Shown: positions 55,781 to 64,000 of the stretch, in pieces
How the letters are laid out: each line of letters begins with the position of its first letter
Position numbering within the stretch: the first letter of the stretch is position 1
Assembly (NCBI GenBank): GCA_948567375.1
Contig: OX419762.1
Location: 18,358,001 to 18,422,000, forward strand
Reading direction: 5' to 3'
DNA: 64,000 nucleotides
Source: Lunularia cruciata
Lineage: Eukaryota; Streptophyta; Marchantiopsida; Lunulariales; Lunulariaceae
Notes under the pieces: model-generated
Told to the model about the DNA's origin: nothing
Databases searched by the model: none
The model's input: only the letters and a program-made list of their open reading frames with translations
Program-made: the position numbers and the translations under genes

Positions 55781-57250
55781 TATGTATGCTTAAAATACTA
55801 CAACTAGTCCATTTCTAATCCTACCAAACAAATCCAATAGGTATACTTCCTCTATAGGATATTGATAAGCAATGAAAACAGATCTAATAGGTATACTTCC
55901 TCTATAGTATATTGATAAGCAATAGGTGTGGTTTCTAAATGTGATAAGGTAACAAATTACAAAGGATCCCAAACTGGTCAAATGGTGATAGAAAGGCTCC
56001 ACTCTAAGCTTGTTGTACCAACCTAACCACATGATGTTGCAACTCATCATCAAAACTTGACAATGGAACATCAAGGTGGATGAAACAACTCCAATTGTAC
56101 TCCAAATTAGAGTGATATCCTTTGATACTAAGGTATTTTTTGCATGGGCATTCCACTCTAGGAACTTACCAAGCCAAGTGATTGAATCATTAAAGGCTAA
56201 TATTGATGGCATGATCCTTGAATATATTGAGCCAAGCCTACCACTTTAAAAACATGCAGGTAGACAACACGTCTCTTACTTGGACTATATGAAGCGATCT
56301 CCTCCTAGTAATCAATATTGAAACTCATGGGATACAACACTACTCCACCAATTAACACATCATACAACTCTACTATTTTTGCAATGGCATGGGCTCTCAT
56401 CACAAACTATTAATTTGATGATTGGGCTTACAATCAACATTATATTAACAATGAGCTTACCACATGTGATGTACTAAGTAGAACCAACTCTTAGAGATAT
56501 TTGGATTTGAAACGGATATCTCTCCATATTGGTCTTCCCTAGCTCAAGATTGAGAACTACAATCTTCCTCAACATAAGGGGTTATGCTTGAGAGTGATCT
56601 CTAGGGTGTAAAGATCTTCCTTAAAGGTCACACCAAACTGAAAATCCTACTTTGGTTGTCTAATAGGACATCCCAAATGAAAACCTAACTTGCTCAAATG
56701 CATGTCTAGCAAGTAGCTCCTCCAATCTAGCAACTACTACCTACCATAAGCCATTGGTAACCAAATGGATCTTATGTTCCTCAACCAAGTCAGTTTCACC
56801 ATCAACTATCTTTGCTTTAGAAGCAAGACCTACACTATCTCTACTCACAGCAAGAGTGGCAACCAATTGGAACATTGGAGTTGCAAGTCAACTCACAATG
56901 TAAACATATCATTAGTTGAGAACAAAGGGGAGTGTATTATCAATTGAGCCACCCTCAACATCATACTAGACATATACTTAATGGCAATATGTGGCTGAAT
57001 AATATATTTTTTATCTTGCACTCCATTACCACCTACCATACCTAACTAAGATATTTATGAACAATGGATGTCATTTATAGTGCCTCAAAAGTATAAAAGA
57101 TTGGGGAGTTTAATATGTTTACAACCTCTCTTCTTTGTGGGTCAAACTACACTAATGCTCCCCTAGGCTCACAAGCATGTACAAAACTCCTAGTCACTAT
57201 AGCAAATGCATCTACTTTTGTTGATCCACACATGAAATCAAGGACATCTT
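55781..57250. other. Unassigned AT-rich DNA with a 50-bp direct duplication
   Basis: The block aataggtatacttcctctata is repeated at 55836 and 55886 (50-bp period, both copies ending gataagcaat). The plus and minus strands have medium-length open stretches (for example 56212-55790, minus), but I see no domain and no LTR. Confidence 0.4.
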
Positions 57251-57251
57251 A

Positions 57252-57305
57252 GCACTTGGATCAAATGCCAAATAGTGGTATTTGATCCAAGTGCCACCAT
57301 TTGGC
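57252..57305. repeat. Interleaved (permuted) inverted repeat
   Basis: GCACTTGGATCAAAT (57252-57266) has a perfect 15-base inverted copy at 57280-57294. GCCAAATAGTGG (57267-57278), between the arms, has an 11/12 inverted copy at 57294-57305. The order is a-b-a'-b', a pseudoknot-type arrangement. Confidence 0.8.
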
Positions 57306-57440
57306 ATTTAACATAATAGGAGCATCTATCTACTTCAACACTCCTAGAATCACAAAGGATGGGATCAAACATCCTTTTCTAGCCAAAGTTACATAGGTAT
57401 AAATATGAGTCCACTAGTCTCTAAGACAATAAGTGAAAAT

Positions 57441-57510
57441 AGACTAGTTTGCTAAGGCACCAATCTAAGAACCAAAGATCCAAGGTTCAAACCTTAGTAT
57501 GTGATTAATA
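57441..57510 (+). repeat. Possible tRNA-derived SINE head
   Basis: An A-box-like TAGTTTGCTAAGG (57445-57457) and a B-box-like GGTTCAAACC (57484-57493) lie at plausible spacing. No cloverleaf or tail is evident. Confidence 0.3.
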
Positions 57511-57559
57511 AGCAGTTTTTTGATTCTACCAAAAGATTACTAAATGATGGGATGAGGTC

Positions 57560-58060
57560 CCATATGCAACTCTAATTTTGCACTTTGGTCTAATTCATAA
57601 TACCCAATCACCAAGTTACTCTCTAATTGACATTTCTAATCAACTCCAATCAACTAGATTGGACAATTACTAATCAAATTGACCTTAATTTTAGGTCTAA
57701 TTCATAATATCTAATCATCAAGTCACTCTAAAATTGACATCTCTTTGGTCTAATTAGATTGAAGACTTAGAAATCAAATCATAATCCTACATCTCAAATC
57801 AACTCCAAATCAACTAAATTGTACAACTACTCCTCAAATTGATAGTAGATAGTAGTTTTGATCACAATTTTGCACTTAGGAATTCACAACACTCAATCAC
57901 CAAGTCTATCCTTCACAACATTTCCAATCAACTAAATTAAATAAAAACTCCTCAAATTGACCTCAATTTTGATAAATGTTGATAGCACTTTTGCATATTG
58001 TTTGCTAATTTAAAACACCCCATCACAACTCAAATTAGATCGTAACTCTAAAAACTCAAC
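57560..58060. repeat. Degenerate AT-rich repeat cluster
   Basis: Blocks like aattcataatac.caatca.caagt occur near 57590, 57695 and 57880, with recurrent aatcaactccaaatcaact and ctcaaattgac pieces. The copies are diverged and unevenly spaced. Confidence 0.45.
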
Positions 58061-59760
58061 TCAATGAACTACCACCAACAAGCCCTAATTGCCTTGATTA
58101 CACTATCAAGCTACATCTACATTAGCTACAAGAATCAAAATGAAGCACCAGCCTCTACCCACTATAGCCAAGAGGTCAAAGGCTCTACATAGAAGAAGTG
58201 AGCTCTTTGGAGCTATACTTCAAGGTATAGTTTCTTTGGAGCGGTTAGGAATCAAACCTTAACTATGAGGTAAATGGTAGCTATGGGGATGCAAATGGTA
58301 ACTCTAATAATATGATAAGCAACTCTAATACAAAATCTGGCCATTACTAAGTAGTCTCTCTGCAACTAATGGTTTAGCAATGACCTTTATAAATATCACT
58401 CCAATGTTAAAAAAACTAGCTTTGGCATTGCAAATATTGTGACAAGAAGAACACAAACCTTAGGAACTTCCACTTTGTCCATGGATATGCTTATCTAGCT
58501 GAAATTATCTTTCCTTTTATCATTAGTGTGGGAAATGACTTGGTGACTAATAAGCCTATACATTACTTCCCTTCATTTCATTGCAATTTTTTAGGTGACC
58601 CTGAAGAAAATTAATATTGGGGATTCACACATTTGCTTGAGATCACATGACCTCAACATAGAAGAAGCTCTTTATAACTAGCTAAATGAGTGGACATGTC
58701 AACTTGCTTGAAATCACATATTTAAATGTGCTCACTTACATATAGACAAATTTTTTGTGGAATTTGAACAATAACTATCTATAATTAGTGGAACTATGAA
58801 CTATACAAAGATCAATTTGAGTTGTAAATACAAAGATGATAGACCAAGAAAAAATTCAGAACCCTTCTTTGCACTCCTTGATTCTAAACACCTAAAGACA
58901 TTGATGTGTACTCTTTTAAATGGTTATAGGCCCATGTAAAAGCAATTGAAACCTATTTTGTTTGGTTTCCATTTGTATCAAAATGTTCCAAAATAGGCCA
59001 AACTTTGCTAATTTAAGTAAAAGGTAAAATTCTCCAACTAGGCAAGAAATGTAATCTAGACTCTCAAGCTTTGGTAGGAGAAATATCAGTTCCTCTTAAT
59101 ATGCAAGGATAGTGTCAAAAATACCTACTACAAGTATTTCTATTATAAACCTACTCTAAACAATTCAATATTTACAAATGTAGACTTGGTATTTATCAAG
59201 CCTTAATATTGGTTTGGAATGTTGGGTTTGGAGAGTGCAAGCCTTATCTGTCTTTGAGGTTTGATTCAATTTCTTCTCAATGGTCCTTTGGACAAATCTA
59301 TATGTCCCATTGGTCTTAGTTTAGTATGATACTTTCTCAATAGGTACCAATTGCTGTGTAGAATTCAACATTTGATAGTTGTGATGTAAAAAAATAGGTA
59401 GGTATATAGTTTCAAGACTCACAAGTTAGTGTTGGGAGAAATGACACTTTGATTGGATTGGATTTAAGAGAGCAATGAGAATATGAGTCGAGGTATTCTA
59501 TGGAGCAAAAATCATTCATCTTTCAATCTGGTCAAGAAAAGTATGCACAAAAATTACACCAAATTTTATGTGGTTTGGCCAAATTTTGCATACACACATG
59601 ATTTTTATTCACTCTTGAAATGTTGATCAAGAATTGTCAAACAAGAATGGTCAAAATCAAAATTGCAAACACTACAAATATACATACACATGCACTTGTT
59701 CTTCTCTAGTTCTAGAATGTGTGGTGAAAAATGATCCCCTATCTAACCCTATCTTGTTTG
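58061..59760. other. Unassigned AT-rich DNA
   Basis: No recognised gene. A minus-strand GGTTTGATTCC near 58243-58253 resembles a Pol III B box, but no A box was found. Short quasi-palindromic sequence occurs near 59550 (ccaaattttatgtggtttgg). Confidence 0.35.
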
Positions 59761-60195
59761 GCGCCAACTGATACACATCACCTCATGAAGTTCCACAAGT
59801 AGGAGCCATTCTTGTAGTCCTGCAGCCTTCCCATAGGAGCCATTTCTAGGGGTCCCGTATTCTCATAGGTCCCATAGGGCCCATAAGACACATTTGTACC
59901 AAACTTTATATGGATGTAACTTCTTTGCTATAGCTCAATTTACCATGATATGGGTGTCTATGGAAAATCTTTAAGAAGGTGCTTCCAACAAGATAAGGCA
60001 TGCCTCATTTGCAAATGTATTCACAAAGAAATCAGTCTCAACATGAATTTCCTTTCTTTGCACTCCATAATTAGAATATTGTAGTTGAAGATCTATCTTG
60101 TACTTACACTTCTACATCCTCTAAGAAGATCTATCCCATATTGACTCTTCAACATTCTTATAGAGCATTCCTAGAATTAATTACACTCCACATTT
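59761..60195 (-). repeat. Probable 3' LTR of the copia element
   Basis: Placed downstream of the PPT on the minus strand. No second copy lies in the window, so the extent is a guess. Confidence 0.35.
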
Positions 60196-60210
60196 AAAAA
60201 TCTCCCACTT

Positions 60211-61700
60211 TGAGTCTAGCATTACTTGTCACTCTAATCAATTAGTTTTGAAGTCCAATTGCACCTATGCATTGCTTGAGCTTCTCATTGGTGAATATAT
60301 CTGCAAGATTTCTTACTCTAGCAATATTTACTAAAGTTAGTACTTCATACCATCTATCAAATCTCAAATAAAATGATACCACAATTGAATATACTTTATA
60401 CTAGCATGAAACATAGGATTTTCTACAAGATTGATAGCAATCTTGCTATCATTGTGAAATATATTATCATCTTGTTTCTTGCCTAGCTCTACAATAAATT
60501 TTTTCCAACAAGATCATCTCCTTGCTAGCATGTGAGATGGCCATGTACTCAACTTCTATGGTAGAAAGATCAACACTCTTCTACAATCAAGACATCCAAT
60601 TAATGGCAATACCACCTAAGGTAAACACATAAAATGTAGTGTTCTTTCAATTGTCCAAGTCTCCTCTTATGTTCAATGAAGCCCACTAAAATAACATCTT
60701 TTTGCTTAAATCAAAGTGCCTTAAGGTACATTTCAAGTAGCATAATAGTCATTTTACTACTTTCTAATACTCTCTTCTTGGGTTAACATGAATCTACATA
60801 CAACTCCCATTGCATGAGGAATGTTTGGCCTACTGCATACCATTTCATATATTAAACTGCCAATTTTTAATGCATAAGGTACTTTGCTCTTGCTCTATCT
60901 ATATCAATTCTTGGTGATTGTTCCTTAAAGAGTTTGAAGTGACTTCCCAAGGGATTGGTTTGAATTGAAGCATTCTCTAGACTAAAATTTCCATCAAATT
61001 CTTGATATACTTCTCTCGAGACAACTTCAAAGTACCTATAGATCTGTCTTTGGTACATTCCAAGTCTCTAATGTTAATGACCTAGGTCTTTTATTCAAAA
61101 TAAATCAGACAACTTGCACTTTAGCTTGTTGATTTCCCTCATGTTGGATCCAAAACAAACATATCATCACCATAATTCAATAAGATTATATATGAATCAT
61201 CAAATGAATTTATGTAGCAAAAATGATCCATTTTGCATCTAGTGTAACTGTTGTTGGCCTTAAATCCATCAAATTCCATCATGGAGCCTATTGAAAACAT
61301 AGAGACTCTTCTTCAACTTGCAGACCATGTAATTAATTTTAGTGATTTGAAATTCCTCAAGTTGTGCCATATAGACATCCTCCTTGAGGTCTCCATGTAG
61401 AAACTTTTTTTTAACATCTAGTTGCTTTAGATGCAAATCCTCAATAACCATAAGATTCAAGACCAATATGATGATAGTCATCTTAACTATGGGAGAGAAA
61501 ATCTCATTCTAGTCTATACCTTTGGTTTGTTAAAAATCCTTTGCCACAAGTTTAGCCTACTACTTGCTCCCATTATGGTCTTCTTTGATCTTTACAACCA
61601 TTTTTTTTGCAATGCATTCTTTCCCTCTCACAACTTTGTCAATGATCAAGTCTTATTGTTTCTTTAGGAAAACATATCTTCCATCATTGCAAGCTCCCAC
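60211..61700 (-). pseudogene. RT and RNase H of the copia element, decayed
   Basis: Minus strand. At 61481-61269 the RT reads [20 protein letters not shown] (catalytic Asp in QLDV) and [14 protein letters not shown]. The second motif near 61174-61160 reads YGDDM, where YVDDM is usual. At 61058-60867 it continues LGSHFKLFKEQSPRIDIDRA, then MVCSRPNIPHAMGVVCRFM. RNase H remnants (DSKIAINL, NPMFHAS) extend to about 60350. RT and RNase H would make the cDNA. Confidence 0.75.
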
Positions 61701-62099
61701 TTCAATGAGTCATCCTTTTGCATTACATTTGAGTAGCACTTAGGTTAACCATTTTCTATCAAGAGTAAATAATATATGGATGGGAAATAAGTCTCTACCG
61801 GTTCTAGCAATCTAGTATATCTAGTAGGCATGATTGGATCTAGTATGAAATTTTTGTTTTCTAGCAAACTTCTATCTTCTACAAAATGATTCTTTGAGAT
61901 GTCTTCAAACACTACTTATTCTCAATGTTTTTCTTTTTCTTTTCTAACCTCAAAATCTAATCTAAGCTTTTCTTTGTACATAACATTCTCATATAAATGA
62001 CATCTCTACTTATAAAAACTTTTCTATCATCTTCATCTTAAAGGTGATAGCCCATATCATTTGATCCATATCTAATAAAGAAACACTTTCTTGATTTGC

Positions 62100-63200
62100 A
62101 ATCAAGCTTGTCCCTTCACTATCTTGAATCCTTGCACATGAGATACAACCAAAGGTTCTCAAGTGAGAGATTCACCTTCTTTCTTGACCACTCCTCCTCA
62201 AGGACCTTGAATCCCAAAGGGATTGAGGGTCCTTGATTTATGAGGTATGAAGTTGTGGCGATTGCATATACCCAAAAATTTTTGGTAGCCTTGCTTGTAG
62301 TCTCATGCATCTAGCTCTCTCATTGAGAGTTCTATTCAAGCGTTCAACCACATTTTTTTTGTTATGGTATCTTAGAGGCTATTTTGATTATCTTGATCCC
62401 ATTCTCTACAATAATCTATAAACTCATTGCTACTATACCATCTACCGTTATCAGATTTCAAGCACTTGATTTTCAAACCTGATTGGTTTTCAACCTCAAA
62501 TTTCCATTGCTTGAAAACAATAAACATATTTGATTTATTTTTCAGAAAATAACCCATACCTTCTTGGTAGCATTAATTGTGAAGGAGGTGTAGTAGCAAG
62601 ATCTTCCTAGAGACTAAATTGAAGTTAAGCCATACACATCTGGATGTACCAACCTTAGCTTGCTTGCTCTTAATGCTCTTGTAGCCATAATGAAGGTAAC
62701 TTGCTTTTGCTTTCCCAAGTTACATGATTCACAAAAGCCAAGTTGAACAATCTTAAACTCCAAGATCTTGCCATTGGCAACTTATTGCTTCATACCATTC
62801 TCACTCATGGACCAAATCTTTGGTGCCATAAGATGAAAGGAAAAATTGCATCTGCAACTATCACCAAATTTTTTGATTATATAGGCTTCTAATCTTATGT
62901 CCTCATGCCAAAATCAGATTTCCACAAGTAACCTTCCACTCACTTTCAAAGGATGTTTGATATCATTCTTCATCTAGCTGACATATGGAAATCAAATTCC
63001 TCTTCAGTCAAAGGACCTATTTGACATTTGTCAAGGTATATACTGATCTTTGAGAGGTCTTTAAGTTCATAATGCCTTTTCCTTTGATAATGAAGGGCCT
63101 ATCATCAATGAGGTGAACCTTTCCAAGGTGTTCTACAACAAAGTTGTGCAGCAAATCTTATTGCATAGAGTGAAATGATGCATCAGAATTTATAACCCAA
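62100..63200 (-). pseudogene. Integrase of the copia element, decayed
   Basis: Minus strand. At 62557-62372: LKNKSNMFIVFKQWKFEVEN, then LKIKCLKSDNGRWYSSNEFI, which gives the second catalytic Asp in SDNG. At 62310-62119: MHETTSKATKNFWVYAIATT, then YLINQGPSIPLGFK, corresponding to the ...A..YL.NR.P.. block. Frames are broken upstream, where the protease should be. Confidence 0.75.
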
Positions 63201-63862
63201 GATTCTATCATGACACTCAACATAACAAACAAGTGCATCCTCTTGTTCTATTGCTAGGTTCATAGAGTTATCCTCCTTCTTTCACTTTTACATTGATTCT
63301 TGAAGTGACCATGCTTATTGCAATTCAAACATACAATTTCTTTACCTACTTCCTTGCAGCCTATTGACTCATTTCTCTTCCTTGACTTTGATCCACCATT
63401 TCTTTGACTCTAATCTTGTTGAAATCTTCTACCTCTACTCTCAACAAATAGCACCACACATGATGATTCTCATCTATGGATATCTTCATTGAGAATCAAG
63501 TCTCCTATCTCCCAAACTTGAAATCATTTGATCTTGAGGAACTACTCACTGTTGTTATGACTATTGCTCCCCAACTATTAGGTGATGATCATAATAGTAG
63601 CAATGCTTGAACTTCATCATCAAAGTTGCTCTTCATAGATTCTAATCTTGATATGATTGAATTGAAATCATTCATGTGGTCTTGAACTGAAGCACCTTCT
63701 TTCATCCTTGTGTTGACTAATTGGCAAACCAAGAACACCTTGTTTGAGGCTAAAAGTTTCTTATACATGTTTGTGATAATGCCTTAATCAATCCATGAAT
63801 AGTCTTCTCATGGACAATATTGTATGCAACATTCCTTGCCAACATCAATTGACCACACCCAA
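63201..63862 (-). pseudogene. Gag of the copia element, partial
   Basis: Minus strand. A zinc knuckle CLNCNKHGHFKNQC at 63331-63290 fits CX2CX4HX4C. Upstream gag sequence up to 63862 is fragmentary. The N-terminus is lost at the family-1 LTR insertion. Confidence 0.7.
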
Positions 63863-64000
63863 TGTAACAATATGGAGTTTAACAACAAAGTTAGTCGGGC
63901 TTACAAAGTAGCACATAAGACAAAGTAACCTAGAATATTCTGGAAGTATCTAGGAAGCTTCTTGGGAAGCTTTCCGACTAGCTTAGCTTACACCTCAAGT
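63863..64000 (+). repeat. Family-1 LTR, start only, cut by window edge
   Basis: TGTAACAATATGGAGTTTAAC onward matches the LTR of C for the visible 138 bp, including the ctagaatattctggaag remnant of the first heat-shock-element match (one base changed). Whether it is a solo LTR or a full element cannot be seen. Confidence 0.9.

Larger units (their letters stand above)
60192..63862 (-). mobile_element. Ty1/copia element, decayed, minus strand, 5' end outside window
   Basis: Minus-strand order gag (CCHC at 63331-63290), integrase, RT and RNase H is the copia order (integrase before RT). A purine tract AAGTGGGAGA at 60210-60201 is the copia-typical PPT, so a 3' LTR probably begins near 60195 and extends toward 59760; its far end is not certain. 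The 5' part is cut at 63863 by a family-1 LTR. All domains have stops. Confidence 0.8.

Noticed and set aside
56765-56947. 60-codon plus-strand frame and neighbours in 55790-57240 as a host gene
   Set aside because: No recognisable domain, splice pattern or codon signature. Open stretches of this length are expected in AT-rich DNA of this size.
58243-58253. Minus-strand B-box-like GGTTTGATTCC as a tRNA gene
   Set aside because: No A box at suitable distance and no acceptor stem, so not reported as RNA.

Overview
The window reads as intergenic DNA from a large, repeat-rich land-plant nuclear genome. Almost everything recognisable is an LTR retrotransposon. Evidence: plant-type chromodomain Ty3/gypsy polyproteins, primer-binding sites matching initiator tRNA-Met (TGGTATCAGAGC), Tat-like Ty3/gypsy pol, a Ty1/copia pol, solo LTRs, 5-bp target-site duplications (TSDs) and no host gene I can defend. 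The species cannot be named from the sequence. I saw no CRISPR, rRNA, operon or other prokaryotic signature.

Four LTR families plus one copia element make up the layout. Family 1 is a chromovirus whose ~423-bp LTR runs TGTAACAATATGG...TTTTACA: elements C, B, J, I, F, two solo LTRs and a copy cut by the right edge. Family 2 is a chromovirus with a 580-770-bp LTR starting TGTAATACC: elements A and H plus two solo LTRs. Family 3 has a 695-bp LTR that abuts the Tat-like element G. Family 4 is the ~12-kb Tat-like element D with ~1.5-kb LTRs.

Left part: a C-poor tandem array (1-560); element H, minus strand (1560-8000), with a family-3 solo LTR in its integrase; remnants I and J of family 1, minus strand (8161-14920); element F, plus strand (15102-18890), with a family-2 solo LTR in gag; and G with its 3' LTR (18891-23715), which carries a family-1 solo LTR.

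Centre (25413-53428): a four-level nest. D (minus) is interrupted in its 3' LTR by A (plus), A in its RNase H region by B (minus), and B in gag by C (plus). Paired TSDs support A, B and C, and the broken reading frames resume on both sides. C is the only structurally complete element: two LTRs, PBS, gag, protease, RT, RNase H, integrase and chromodomain, but with five nonsense codons.

Right part (53429-64000): a family-2 solo LTR, a truncated family-3 LTR, about 4 kb of unassigned AT-rich sequence with a permuted inverted repeat and a possible SINE fragment, then a decayed minus-strand copia element cut by another family-1 LTR.

The most testable points are perfect heat-shock-element arrays in the family-1 LTR, an in-register GGGAAAC slippery heptamer at the gag/pol junction of C, CpG-type decay of the same gag codons in several copies, and a shared 156-bp duplication inside family-2 LTRs. 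All gene calls are degenerate; boundaries inside decayed regions are approximate and were read by eye.
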